This document shows, piece by piece, positions 8,052-17,241 of a stretch of 64,000 bases of DNA (position 1 is the stretch's first letter; each line of letters opens with the position of its first letter). The translations under genes were made by a program, and so were the position numbers. Where the stretch lies: positions 1 to 64,000 of the forward strand of contig NZ_FQWK01000006.1 of NCBI RefSeq assembly GCF_900129655.1. Reading direction: 5' to 3'. The notes below the pieces were generated by a model. That model ran no database searches. It saw only the letters and a list, made by a program, of their open reading frames with translations, and was not told the DNA's origin. This DNA comes from Bacteroides clarus YIT 12056 (GTDB lineage: Bacteria; Bacteroidota; Bacteroidia; Bacteroidales; Bacteroidaceae).

Positions 8052-9176
8052 ATGAAAGCAAAGAGTTTATTCTCACTGGCCATCATCTTAATGGCCTTGG
8101 CAGGATGTTCGGAAAATGAGATTACCGAACAGAACCCGGACGCCAACAAGCCTATCGGGTTCGACACCTACACCACGGCGCAAGCCCGTGGAGCGGAAAA
8201 CGGGCTTCCCGCTGTAAAGACTTCCGGCTTCGGGGTGATGGCGTACCAGACCAACGGAGCTTACAGCACCGCCGGAGCAAAGTCCGAATTCATGAACAAC
8301 CAGAAAGTGACATGGAACAGCAGCGGCAACGCATGGGTATACAGCCCCGTAAAATTCTGGCCGGCAGACGCCAACGACAAAATCTCGTTCTTCGCCTACG
8401 CCCCCTATGCGGGCAGCAACGGCATCACACCGGTGTCCGCCGACGCAAGCAACAACCCGAAAGTAAAATTTGAGCTGCAAACCAACCAAAAGAATATGGT
8501 AGACCTGGTAGTATCCGATCCTACGGACGGTTCCAACAATACGATGGACAAGAATTCGACTTCGGGCACGGTAAACTTCAAGTTCCTGCACCCGCTGACC
8601 AGAGTGGCCATGGAAGCCAAAACGGGTACGGACATCAGCGCCAACACCGACACAAAGGTATTCATCACAGGCGTATCGCTGATACATACCAGCAAGCTGA
8701 ACAGCAAGGGTACGCTGGACATGAAAACCCTGACGTGGGCAAGCAATACGTCGGATTATCTGGCATCTCCTTATGCGCTGACGGCAGCCTCATCCAACGG
8801 CATATTGAACCTGACGGCAGCCAACTTCGCAGGCTACACCACAAGCTCCATCGACATATCTTCCGCCGGAACAACCGCCACATCGCTATTCCCCGCCAAT
8901 GAATACCTGTTCCTGCTCCCGGTGAGCAATGCCACAGGCACAGCCGTAGCCGGTGATGTACAGGTAAAAATCGCATACGACATGGTGAACAAGACAGGTG
9001 CCGCTACCCACACCAAATCCTCGGTGGAAAAGACAGTGAACCTGCCTGCCGGTGTTTTCAAGAAAGGCACAGCCCAAAAATTCACTTTCACGGTGAGCCT
9101 GAACGCCATCTCCTTCAACGTAACTACCGTAGAAGGCTGGGGAACGGAAAGCGACACACCCGTAACCGTTCAATAA
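8052..9176 (+). CDS. Fimbrillin family lipoprotein, probable major subunit
   Basis: A 374-residue protein with lipobox LAGC (Cys19), the fimbrillin N-terminal pattern (IGFDTYTTAQARG, then GFGVMAYQT, WVYSPVKFWPA, KISFFAYAPY) and the C-terminal FNVTTVEGWG end. It has the usual length of a Mfa1/FimA-like stalk subunit and no extra adhesive domain, so it is the best candidate for the main shaft protein. In related fimbriae the N-terminal strand is removed by a protease and the next subunit's strand is inserted. The Ala-Arg-Gly at about 45 could mark such a site, which is inference. Confidence 0.88.
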   Translation: MKAKSLFSLAIILMALAGCSENEITEQNPDANKPIGFDTYTTAQARGAENGLPAVKTSGFGVMAYQTNGAYSTAGAKSEFMNNQKVTWNSSGNAWVYSPVKFWPADANDKISFFAYAPYAGSNGITPVSADASNNPKVKFELQTNQKNMVDLVVSDPTDGSNNTMDKNSTSGTVNFKFLHPLTRVAMEAKTGTDISANTDTKVFITGVSLIHTSKLNSKGTLDMKTLTWASNTSDYLASPYALTAASSNGILNLTAANFAGYTTSSIDISSAGTTATSLFPANEYLFLLPVSNATGTAVAGDVQVKIAYDMVNKTGAATHTKSSVEKTVNLPAGVFKKGTAQKFTFTVSLNAISFNVTTVEGWGTESDTPVTVQ

Positions 9177-9280
9177 CCCGATGTAACGAAACGATAATAA
9201 GACGATTTCCCATCGCCCGGTCAAGGTTGAATGTCCTTCTCCGGGCACACAACAAACTTTTTCAGTAAAAGAAGCAAGCA

Positions 9281-11572
9281 ATGAATATGACGAGAAGAAT
9301 GAAAGGCGTGTACATCCTTATTCCGCTGCTGTGTACCCTGTACGCCGGCTGCGACAGCAAGGACGAAAGCCTTATGTCCACCCGGGAGATTGGTTTCTCC
9401 ACCACCGTAGCAAGCAGTGAAGCGGAACCCGGCACACGTGCCGAAGCCACCACCGACAACCTTACGGAAATGGGTGTATTCGCCTACTTTACGGGCACAG
9501 GTAACTTCAGCAACGGCAGTTCCACTCCCAACCACCTGTACAACCAATCGGTGAAGAAAACGGGCGGCGTCTGGACGTACAGCCCCGTAAGGTATTGGCC
9601 TGCCAACGCCAACGAGAAAGTATCATTCTTCGCTTACGCGCCCCATACCGCCGCCGTTTCCGGCAACGCCAACGACAAGATACGGATAGCGAAGCCCACC
9701 GCCTTCAACGCCCCGGGCAGACCCGTTATCAGCTATTCCGCCCCCAAAGGGGAACTCGACCTGCTGCTCTCGACAGGCGTAACGGACTGTGCTAATACTC
9801 ATGGCCCCGTGCAGTTCACCATGAAGCACGCCATGACCAAGGTGGTCTTTAAAGTAAAGACGGGCGGCAGTGACTCCAAAACCATAACCGGTATCAGCAC
9901 CGAGTGCGCCTCATCGGCCGACTTCAGCATAAACGACGCCAACACCGCGGTCACCGCGGAGAACATCGGTACAAGCAAAAGCACTTGCACGGCCACCGTC
10001 AGCATAGCGGTCGACGGCACGGCAAAGACCGTAAAAGAATTCTTCCTGATACCCTCGCACCCGAACGATACGAAGGTGACGCTGACCTATGCCGATGGAA
10101 GCGGCTCCACAACCGTAACAGCCACCCTGCCCAATGTCACCCCCAACGACTGGCTGTCCGGCAAAGCCATAGGCTACACCCTGACGATACAAAACAACCA
10201 GATAACCGCCATCACGGTGAACTCCGACATAACATGGGATGAACTGAAAGTCCCTATCCCTTCCGACACCGACTATGACTATATCATAGCCACCGCCGAA
10301 GACCTCGCCCAATTCCGCAATGATGTGAATAACGGAAAAATCCGTCCCGCCAAAGCTTTACAAGTGGCGGACATCGACATACAAGACCTCGCTACCTCGA
10401 AATACTTCTCCAACGATGTCACCGACTGGACACCGATAGGATATAAAGTAGAGTTTCAAGGAGTATACAACGGGAACGGACATACCATAAAAAATTTAAA
10501 GATAAAAACCGGAAAGACAAGCCAGGGTATCGGCCTTTTCGGACAGGTAATCGAGTCTCTGCTGGTGGGTATAAATCTGCGCGACGCAGATATAACGGTC
10601 GGGTCTCCTATAACCTACACAGGAACACTGGCAGGAACGGTCGACCAAGAGACGCAAGTAAACTATTGTTCCGCCACCGGAAAAATCAGGAAAGTTCCAT
10701 GTAATGCCGACGGCGGCCAGCCGTACATAACAGGCGGGCTGATAGGAGATGCAAAGGATGCTTCAATAATCTTATGCCATGCCAATGTAGATATAGGGGA
10801 AGGAGGTATTTACAATCACACCTCGTCAGCCGCCATGAATGCCTGCACCATAGGAGGATTAGTGGGCTACATGTCAACAAACAAAAGCAGAATCGCATCC
10901 TGTTGGTCTTCAGGCAATATTAAGTTGGGACCTATTCCCGCAAACGCCGGGTATATTGTCACAGTCGGCGGATTTTTAGGCGGCGATGCCCATAGCGGCG
11001 ATATTTACGGTTCCTATTCTTTAGGAAGCATAGCACTCTCTTTCAGCGGAATGGCCAGCAGCGGTGACACCAGAACAGTAAACGCAGGCGGTTTTATAGG
11101 CACTGTCAACGCTATTCTGTGTACGTCTTGTTATAGTTATACGCCACTTTCCCTTACGTACCCCGATATAGATTCGCAGGGTAATATAGGTACTGTTAAT
11201 TTCGGCGGTTTTACACCCCTAGATTATTCGACATTCAGATACTGCTATGGAGACGGCTCGGTGCTGCCCAGAACAAGCTATTTCAATTATAAAATAAGCT
11301 GCTATGAGTTCTCCGATAGCCCGAATTCAACATCTTATTCCTGCAATACATTAGGCGGGAAAACGGTACAAGAAATTCTCAGACCAAGCAGCAAGATTAG
11401 ATCATCCAAAACATTCAGATGCGCCAAGTACGACTCTTCCATCAATGCATACTATACGATGCCCCCGATGCTTTACATCATAAATTGGGACAGCGATAAT
11501 TTCTGGAAGCAGACTCCGGCCGATCCGACATACCCCGAAATAAACTATTATGTAGATATGACGTCGTTATAG
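9281..11572 (+). CDS. Fimbrillin with GLUG-repeat C-terminus, probable tip adhesin
   Basis: A 763-residue lipoprotein (lipobox YAGC, Cys24). Residues about 30-345 are a fimbrillin module nearly parallel to the upstream protein (WTYSPVRYWPANANEKVSFFAYAP). The rest contains GLUG-type units (GGLIGDAKDAS, GGLVGYMSTNKSRI, GGFLGGDAHSGDI, GGFIGTVNAI), repeats known from bacterial surface adhesins. About twice the length of a stalk subunit, it fits a tip or accessory adhesin. It follows the major fimbrillin in the operon. Confidence 0.85.
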   Translation: MNMTRRMKGVYILIPLLCTLYAGCDSKDESLMSTREIGFSTTVASSEAEPGTRAEATTDNLTEMGVFAYFTGTGNFSNGSSTPNHLYNQSVKKTGGVWTYSPVRYWPANANEKVSFFAYAPHTAAVSGNANDKIRIAKPTAFNAPGRPVISYSAPKGELDLLLSTGVTDCANTHGPVQFTMKHAMTKVVFKVKTGGSDSKTITGISTECASSADFSINDANTAVTAENIGTSKSTCTATVSIAVDGTAKTVKEFFLIPSHPNDTKVTLTYADGSGSTTVTATLPNVTPNDWLSGKAIGYTLTIQNNQITAITVNSDITWDELKVPIPSDTDYDYIIATAEDLAQFRNDVNNGKIRPAKALQVADIDIQDLATSKYFSNDVTDWTPIGYKVEFQGVYNGNGHTIKNLKIKTGKTSQGIGLFGQVIESLLVGINLRDADITVGSPITYTGTLAGTVDQETQVNYCSATGKIRKVPCNADGGQPYITGGLIGDAKDASIILCHANVDIGEGGIYNHTSSAAMNACTIGGLVGYMSTNKSRIASCWSSGNIKLGPIPANAGYIVTVGGFLGGDAHSGDIYGSYSLGSIALSFSGMASSGDTRTVNAGGFIGTVNAILCTSCYSYTPLSLTYPDIDSQGNIGTVNFGGFTPLDYSTFRYCYGDGSVLPRTSYFNYKISCYEFSDSPNSTSYSCNTLGGKTVQEILRPSSKIRSSKTFRCAKYDSSINAYYTMPPMLYIINWDSDNFWKQTPADPTYPEINYYVDMTSL

Positions 11573-11622
11573 GCGTTATGTCTTTGCAGATACCATGTCT
11601 TTATCCTAAAAACAGCGTAACG

Positions 11623-13254
11623 ATGAAAAAGCATATTTTACATATCCCATACAGTAAACGCAGCGTATGCAATGATGTACACGGCATACACTGTGTACAT
11701 AACACATTCCGTACACGCAACACGAGCCGTATACACAATCTATTCATATGGTGCGGCATAGGCCTGTTATGGCTCTGTACCGCCTGCACGGAACAGGACG
11801 AGTTTTCCGCCGCCATCTTGCAACCTCTCACCTTCATCATAGACGAGCCCCTGCCCTTTCAGGAAATGACAGCAGGCAGCGGCAACACCGCCGCTCAGCC
11901 GTCAGGCAGGGACGACTCGCATGCACGTCCCCATACCCGTATCGCGGATTCGGGCGAAACCGTGTCCTGGGAGAATAACGACAAGATATATCTCGCCGCA
12001 GCAATAACCGTCAGCACAAGTACCACGTACGCCTACTCCACCGCCACATACAACGGCAGTACAAAAAAATGGAGCGCGCTCACCCCGCCCATCTCCGCCC
12101 CGGCAGGCGCCAACGTCAATGTGGAAGCAATCTACGCCAAAGGTACGCTGTCCGGTAACACCATGACTCTTGCGGACAACAGCATCATAATGAAAGCGAG
12201 TACCAAAAACATTAAGGTCACAGCCCCTGCCGAACCCATAAATCTAACCTTTCTGAGCACGCAGGTACGGGTGGAAGTAGCCGGAATGGACAATGGCATT
12301 ACCCCCACTTCCAGCCTTGCAAATATTCCCCAAAGCATAGACATACAGCCCGCCAAAGGCAGTTTCAGCATCACCACCGCCAGTAAAACGGATTTCATTT
12401 CCGACAACGGAGTGTATTACGTATTTCCCGGTGAAATAAACCTTGCAACATCCAATCATAAGGTCATAGCCCTAACCAACACCCGAGTCAACAGCTCCTA
12501 TTTTCTTGACATGAGCGGCAGAGGCGGCCACGTCCGTCCCGACGGAGATATCCATGTAGGCGACTACTATTACAGCGACGGCACCTGGAGCGACGGTGGC
12601 TACCGGCTACTGACGGACGGCACCTGCCTGCAAGAAAACGTACCGCCCCTCGTAGGGAAAACATGTATCGGCATCGTATTCGCCGTAGGCCATTCAGATT
12701 ATGATACATCCAACTACAGAAACACCGGCATCCGTCAGGATAAATGCCAGGCCTATGTGATAGCTTTAAAAGACGCAGGCGCTGAATGCCGGTGGGGCGT
12801 CCCCGGCCCTGTTGTAGGATGCAGTGTATCCAACAACGGCTCCTATCCCGAAAAAGACTGGAGCGGATATTTATATACCAAAAAAATCGATGATTATGCC
12901 ACTGCTAACGGCTCAGGACTCGATCCTGAAAACTTTGACGGATACCCGGCCACTTATTATGCCAAAATAGCCTATGAAACGCAAGTAGCAGCCCCAGCGA
13001 CAAGCAGCGGCTGGTTCCTGCCCGCCATCGGACAATTGTATGAAATTTGGCAGCAGAAGGATTTATTACACAACATTATTCCCAGCCATAGACGGTACTG
13101 GTCGTCTTCGGAAGATAGCGCGAATACAAGTTTGTCCGTACTGGTATTAGATGTAGCAGCCACTCCCGTAAGCCAACGAATATCAAGCCTTAACAAACAT
13201 GACCGCTATTCAGACCCTAACGGCACGTATTCCTGGGCGATTTTGGCTTTTTAG
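11623..13254 (+). CDS. Fimbrillin-like lipoprotein with DUF1566/lectin-like C-terminus
   Basis: I chose the ATG at 11623 (543 residues) because MKKHIL is a typical signal start; an earlier in-frame ATG at 11578 is possible. The lipobox Cys is unusually far in (LCTAC, Cys55), preceded by about 40 residues rich in His, Arg and Asn. A fimbrillin-like domain follows. The C-terminus (GWFLPAIGQLYEIW, then RRYWSSSED) resembles the DUF1566/Lcl C-type-lectin-like fold used in ligand binding. It is the last gene of the fimbrial operon and could be a second tip protein. The long leader is odd and its codons contain repeated GTACAC/CATACAC strings. Confidence 0.72.
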   Translation: MKKHILHIPYSKRSVCNDVHGIHCVHNTFRTRNTSRIHNLFIWCGIGLLWLCTACTEQDEFSAAILQPLTFIIDEPLPFQEMTAGSGNTAAQPSGRDDSHARPHTRIADSGETVSWENNDKIYLAAAITVSTSTTYAYSTATYNGSTKKWSALTPPISAPAGANVNVEAIYAKGTLSGNTMTLADNSIIMKASTKNIKVTAPAEPINLTFLSTQVRVEVAGMDNGITPTSSLANIPQSIDIQPAKGSFSITTASKTDFISDNGVYYVFPGEINLATSNHKVIALTNTRVNSSYFLDMSGRGGHVRPDGDIHVGDYYYSDGTWSDGGYRLLTDGTCLQENVPPLVGKTCIGIVFAVGHSDYDTSNYRNTGIRQDKCQAYVIALKDAGAECRWGVPGPVVGCSVSNNGSYPEKDWSGYLYTKKIDDYATANGSGLDPENFDGYPATYYAKIAYETQVAAPATSSGWFLPAIGQLYEIWQQKDLLHNIIPSHRRYWSSSEDSANTSLSVLVLDVAATPVSQRISSLNKHDRYSDPNGTYSWAILAF

Positions 13255-13409
13255 TCCATTATAGCGTGAGGCTGATATGACATGTACTGAGGTTGCTGTG
13301 GGAGTAGCAGGGGATGAGTGGGGAGAGAGAAATAAAGGTAGTAAAATAAGAACAAAGATAAAGGCAGAGATGAAGGACAAAGATAGAGAAACAGAAAAGA
13401 GAGAATAAG

Positions 13410-13559
13410 ATAATATTGTCAAACTTTCAAGGACATATTATTCTGTCATTCAGAACGGAGTGAAGAATCTCTTCTCCTGCTATATACGAAAGAGGGATTC
13501 TTCATCGCAAGCTCCTCTGAAGACAGCATGATATATCCTTGAAAGTTTGACAACATTAT
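13410..13559. mobile_element. MITE-like element with 29-bp terminal inverted repeats
   Basis: Bases 13410-13438 and 13531-13559 are near-perfect inverted copies (cores TTGTCAAACTTTCAAGGA and TCCTTGAAAGTTTGACAA). The 92 bases between hold imperfect inverted GAAGAATCT/GGGATTCTTC segments and no open frame. The size and layout fit a non-autonomous miniature transposon or a long hairpin downstream of the fimbrial operon. Confidence 0.65.
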
Positions 13560-13578
13560 TTATTAGGAATCAGCGTAT

Positions 13579-13779
13579 TCATTTATCCCCATAATGTCCT
13601 TTGGTTGAAATAATCGTCACCGTCACCACCTCTTCTTCAACGGTATAAATAATTCTATTAAATTTATCTATTCTCCTACTCCAATACCTGGAAAGATTGC
13701 CTTTCAATGCTTCTACTTGTCCCGTCCCTGTGGTAGGATATTCTATCATCTCTATAAGTAGTTTTTCTATTTTAGATTT
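13579..13779 (-). pseudogene. Truncated YoeB/Txe-family toxin remnant
   Basis: The reverse strand encodes a C-terminal fragment of the RelE/YoeB mRNA interferase fold, with EALKGNLSRYWSRRIDKFNR followed by IIYTVEEEVVTVTIIS and the expected beta-strand end. About 25 N-terminal residues are missing: an in-frame TGA stands just before the fragment and no partner antitoxin gene is present. The break coincides with a hairpin at 13782-13801, the left side of the accessory segment. It was probably truncated by recombination. Confidence 0.75.
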
Positions 13780-13781
13780 TC

Positions 13782-13801
13782 AACGGTTTGACACAACCGT
13801 T
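13782..13801. other. Hairpin at the toxin breakpoint
   Basis: AACGGTT and AACCGTT flank a six-base loop. The position exactly at the end of toxin similarity suggests a recombination boundary or a terminator. No second copy was seen at the far side of the element. Confidence 0.4.
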
Positions 13802-13985
13802 TGAGAGATAAACATTTAACTGAATATTTGAGAAATCAAAGTAACGACTTAGCAACTGTTCGATTTTCTGTGTTTTGCGGTGCTATGCTGTCAAATAACT
13901 CATTGCAAAGATAGAATATTTTTGTGGATTTTAAGCATATATTCCCATAAATAAATTCCATCTTTTAAGAGTACAGGCTGAAAAA

Positions 13986-14984
13986 TCAGCAATAATCATC
14001 AATAGAGTCTCCACCTTTCCATTCTAAGCCCTGTGCAATAGTAAATTGCTTTTCTGCACCTTCTTTTGTAAAGAACGTGCGCCCTGTGTGAATAAATAGA
14101 CCATTTTCATAGGTGACTTTTGCAAGTGCATAGCGTTTGATAGCACCCTCACCTTCAGACGACTCTGTCATTACATATAGGTCTTGTTTGTCTACGGAAA
14201 ATCCACTAGTTATTATCAATGATGCCCCATATTGATTTTGAGAAAAGATAATTCCTTCTTTTAGGTTTTCGGCATAGGTGGCAAGTGGATTATCACCGAC
14301 CATTTGTGGAGTACAAGGAAATTCAGAAGGTGTACGCCAGTCGCGTTGTGCTGCTCCGGGTGTTAATGACATAGTATAGTCTGGTTCTTCCGATATTTCT
14401 TCAATATGATTATGCTTTGTAGATAACGGTTGATAAATCCACTCTCCCATTGAGCCACCTGATGGTTGTTTATCGCTCGCAGCCCATTTTAACAGATTTT
14501 TTAAACACTGGTCTCCCTCATCTTTAGTAACAGTCCGCATCCATCCGAAACCTGTGTCGGACTGAATCATATCCCGATATTTTTCGGGATTGGCGAGAAA
14601 TTCCTCTGCACTACAACCACAGATATATTCAATCTTCTTTCGTGAAATAGGATTTAACAATACGTTTTCAAGTCTTGTAAGCCAGCGTAAGTTTTCTATC
14701 CGATTGTTCTGACGATTAGTATCTATATGGTCAACAACATAAACCTTCGTATCCTTAACCCCATAAAACGCCATTGCCACAATAATATGAACACGTGCCG
14801 AGCCAATCTCCATATATCCAGTTTTGCTGTTGGGTTTACCGAAAGTCCATTGACAATCAGTTGGTCGCGGTTTCTTTCCTTCACGAGGGTGACGCCATAC
14901 CGCTCCATTATCACGAACAGAGTATCGTTCGTCTTTGTAAATGCACTCTTCTTCTCGGGTATAGTCATTGACATTTGTTTTCAT
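13986..14984 (-). CDS. HNH endonuclease-motif protein
   Basis: A 332-residue protein with an HNH_3-type core at about residues 65-108: VHIIVAMAFYG, then VVDHIDTNRQNNRIENLRWL, where His86 and the NRIENL Asn residues match the family pattern. This type is common in phage and mobile homing endonucleases and is usually preceded by a NUMOD4-like segment (compare YKDERYSVRDNGAVWRHP). The region from about 190 to 332 is not recognised; it has several beta-type segments and may be a separate domain. Its location in an accessory region fits a mobile gene. Confidence 0.75.
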   Translation of the reverse strand: MKTNVNDYTREEECIYKDERYSVRDNGAVWRHPREGKKPRPTDCQWTFGKPNSKTGYMEIGSARVHIIVAMAFYGVKDTKVYVVDHIDTNRQNNRIENLRWLTRLENVLLNPISRKKIEYICGCSAEEFLANPEKYRDMIQSDTGFGWMRTVTKDEGDQCLKNLLKWAASDKQPSGGSMGEWIYQPLSTKHNHIEEISEEPDYTMSLTPGAAQRDWRTPSEFPCTPQMVGDNPLATYAENLKEGIIFSQNQYGASLIITSGFSVDKQDLYVMTESSEGEGAIKRYALAKVTYENGLFIHTGRTFFTKEGAEKQFTIAQGLEWKGGDSIDDYC

Positions 14985-15004
14985 ATCACATCTTCCTAAA
15001 TAGT

Positions 15005-15502
15005 TTATTTTTTAGGGAATAAGCCTTCTAAGGCTCGTTTAATGGCTTGACGGATGTCATCTGCTTCTGTTTCACCTTGTCCTTCCGCAGTACAAGAACA
15101 TATCATTTGTTGTGTTTCGGCAGATATAAATTGGATTGTTACTTCAATAGTATATCCCAACCCTCTATTCCGTCTGCCACTTTCGCCATAATTTACAATC
15201 AGGGTTTCTTTGGATAACTCTGATTTAAGTTCAGGCAATATTACAAATCCCTCCTTAATTAATACTCCTGCAATAACATCGCTTGGATTAACACTTTTCA
15301 TTGTCGAAGACCCATATATTCCATATTGCCCACCATACGTTCCACCACTGCTAGATGTTAGCTCTTTTGTGGGAGAAATATATGCATACTTAAACGTATC
15401 AATAGGAGCATTCTTGACAATTACGGGTAATCGAAGTGGAGCACAGCTTACTAACATTAAAATACTACAGATCACAAAAAATACTTTTTTTATCGCACTC
15501 AT
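15005..15502 (-). CDS. Small lipoprotein of unknown function
   Basis: A 165-residue protein with a clear lipoprotein signal (hydrophobic FFVICSILMLVSCA, lipobox Cys20). The mature part has a Ser/Gly/Tyr-rich loop (about 50-67) and an alpha/beta pattern ending ADDIRQAIKRALEGLFPKK, loosely like DUF4136-type outer membrane lipoproteins. It starts 18 bases before a 5' region with hairpins and ends 20 bases upstream of the HNH gene on the same strand. No function is assigned. Confidence 0.7.
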   Translation of the reverse strand: MSAIKKVFFVICSILMLVSCAPLRLPVIVKNAPIDTFKYAYISPTKELTSSSGGTYGGQYGIYGSSTMKSVNPSDVIAGVLIKEGFVILPELKSELSKETLIVNYGESGRRNRGLGYTIEVTIQFISAETQQMICSCTAEGQGETEADDIRQAIKRALEGLFPKK

Positions 15503-15553
15503 ACGCTATTAGTTTTATATCCTCCAGCTACCACAAAAACCTTTATATATCAC

Positions 15554-15649
15554 GAAGCGTGGAACTGTATGCCACACTTCTTAATGTACAGGCCCTAAGA
15601 AAACCTTTGTGAACAGATGTGGGAATAACAGCCCCACGCATATGCGTGG
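15554..15649. other. Cluster of competing hairpins
   Basis: Three adjacent dyads: GAAG-GTGG/CCAC-CTTC (15554-15580), GTGGG/CCCAC (15619-15637) and a perfect 16-base palindrome CCACGCATATGCGTGG (15634-15649). The second and third share bases 15634-15637, so they cannot form together. This resembles attenuator or mobile-element-end structure. No gene or known RNA family was recognised. Confidence 0.45.
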
Positions 15650-15780
15650 AGACTATTACGACCTCTCTTGTTCACTTTTGAAGTTTCTCAGGCTTCGTAC
15701 ATACAAGATGAGAGCATAACGCCTCGATATTTCTAATATGTCTTGGATAGAGTTGCCCCAATCCGACTGCAAAAGTACAA

Positions 15781-15817
15781 AAAGTCCGTGATATGTCATT
15801 GGATTATCTCGGACTTT
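15781..15817. terminator. Bidirectional terminator-like hairpin
   Basis: AAAGTCCG (15781-15788) and CGGACTTT (15810-15817) form an 8-base stem with A- and T-rich flanks on either side. The surrounding 15850-16240 stretch has no gene. Confidence 0.45.
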
Positions 15818-15981
15818 ATTTTGATTTACAGTTACATACTTCTGCACTCTATCATGGCTTCAGTATTCAGATAGTTTTCTAACCCCATTAATCATCTTCC
15901 TAAAAGGTATGGTTTTCTTTTTTAGTTCGTGAAGCAATGATTGAATTGTACGGTTTCTGCCGTTGGCTTTGAAGAGTCCAG

Positions 15982-16059
15982 AGAGGTGTAACCTCTTTGG
16001 CTTATTGGGGAATTTTCAGCGGTACGAAGTATTGCGGCTCGGAAAATTCCCTAATAAGC
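15982..16059. other. Long hairpin pair in gene-free element DNA
   Basis: A small AGAGGT/ACCTCT hairpin (15982-15996) is followed by an 18-base stem matching at 17 of 18 positions (16000-16017 with 16042-16059, GCTTATTGGGGAATTTTC type) and a 24-base loop. The pairing is far stronger than expected by chance. It could be a regulatory RNA or an element-processing site. Confidence 0.5.
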
Positions 16060-16247
16060 TACGGCATTTTCCGTGCAAATACCTGTACGTGGTGTCTGTG
16101 ATTAGACCTGCTTCAGTCGTTTACTTATATACTTTACGGCGTGTGTTGAATGGTGGTTGCCCTTTCTCGGATGACCGCCTTTGACTATTGCATATGCTCG
16201 TTTTCAAGTGCAGTCATTGTAGCTACTGTATAGACCAACGGGATGCT

Positions 16248-16313
16248 TCTCCCAATGATTAGGGAGAGGGTGGCAAGTGGTTTCGGTCTGCCCGAAACAT
16301 AAACTTGCTACCC
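16248..16313. other. oriT-like nested inverted repeats
   Basis: TCTCCC/GGGAGA (16248-16267) is followed by GGGTGGCAAGT/ACTTGCTACCC (16268-16278 and 16303-16313, 10 of 11 paired), which encloses GTTTCGG/CCGAAAC (16280-16298). Nested inverted repeats of this size are typical of transfer origins in Bacteroides elements. No relaxase gene remains beside it. From here to 16841 no gene is seen. Confidence 0.4.
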
Positions 16314-16841
16314 TCCAAAACAAAAGAAACTTATTTTGAGCGACTCAAATTACTCAGACAAGGAACATATGTTAGAAAGACGGAATTAAGACAAGAATCT
16401 ATCCGAAGCGAAAGGGCGATGCAACATCGGCATCCAACCTTGAAACCGTCAAGTCCGTATGCCTACTTGCAAATGGGAATAATTGCATTTCTTCTGCTAT
16501 GGGAATTATCCTCCCACATTTTCCCAGCGAACTGATGATGGATAAAAAATCCGATGATTTGATGATTAGCACATTCAATATGCTGTTATTTAATCATTTA
16601 TACCCTCATCAAGTTCTCATCAAACTACTTACGAAAAGAGAAACTCATCATTTGCGGGTCGGCTTGCTTTGTCTGTCATCTTTCTCCTTCTTTTCATCGG
16701 TAAAATACTTTTGATAAGTATTCGATGAGAGTATAAGTGTCTATATTTCAATATGATTATATACTTATTCATCAATTCATCAAAAACAAAGGTATATTAT
16801 TCCGAAAAGCATTGCTCTTGGTTCGCTTCGTGCCTACCGTA

Positions 16842-17219
16842 CTAACAGCCACATCCACCTCTGAATGGCAGTGTGAACAGGTATGTTTTTTCTTTTCGCC
16901 GGTACATAATCCTTTCCAACAGCATATTACGGACTTTAGCTGCTCCGAATGTATTGATACGGAAAGCAAGGGCGACAACCATATCAAGGTTGTAAACAGC
17001 CAAACCGCAGCCGTTCGCCAAATGCAGGTGGCGTTTTGCTTCGTATTCTTTCAGAACTCCGCTATTGTAAACAGCCTTTATTCCTGCACGGACTGTCGGG
17101 GCGATAACCCCGAACAGTTCCACAAGTTCAAATTCAGACATCCATATATTGGCGGTATCAATCGGCAGGGCGATATTGCCCTGCCCGTCCATTGTAATGA
17201 CGCTTCTTCTCTCTTTCAT
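16842..17219 (-). CDS. Short RhuM-like protein
   Basis: A 125-residue protein. Residues about 25-100 resemble the N-terminal part of the virulence RhuM family (WMSEFELVELFGVIAPTVRA as a helix-turn-helix, then YNLDMVVALAFRINTFGA). RhuM proteins are usually about 330 residues, so this is either a short element-specific form or a truncation; the last 20 residues (RKEKTYLFTLPFRGGCGC) look out of character. It begins 22 bases after the integrase stop, so the two are likely co-transcribed. RhuM function is not firmly known; DNA binding is likely. Confidence 0.6.
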   Translation of the reverse strand: MKERRSVITMDGQGNIALPIDTANIWMSEFELVELFGVIAPTVRAGIKAVYNSGVLKEYEAKRHLHLANGCGLAVYNLDMVVALAFRINTFGAAKVRNMLLERIMYRRKEKTYLFTLPFRGGCGC

Positions 17220-17241
17220 CGGTATTCGGTTTTATAGGTTA

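Noticed and set aside
13905..13915. GCAAAGATAG as the other attachment site of the element
   Set aside because: It is inverted relative to the right-end site and is one base off the reported consensus.
15541..15660. CRISPR array or IS200/IS605 end
   Set aside because: No repeated spacers and no transposase gene were found; only hairpins.
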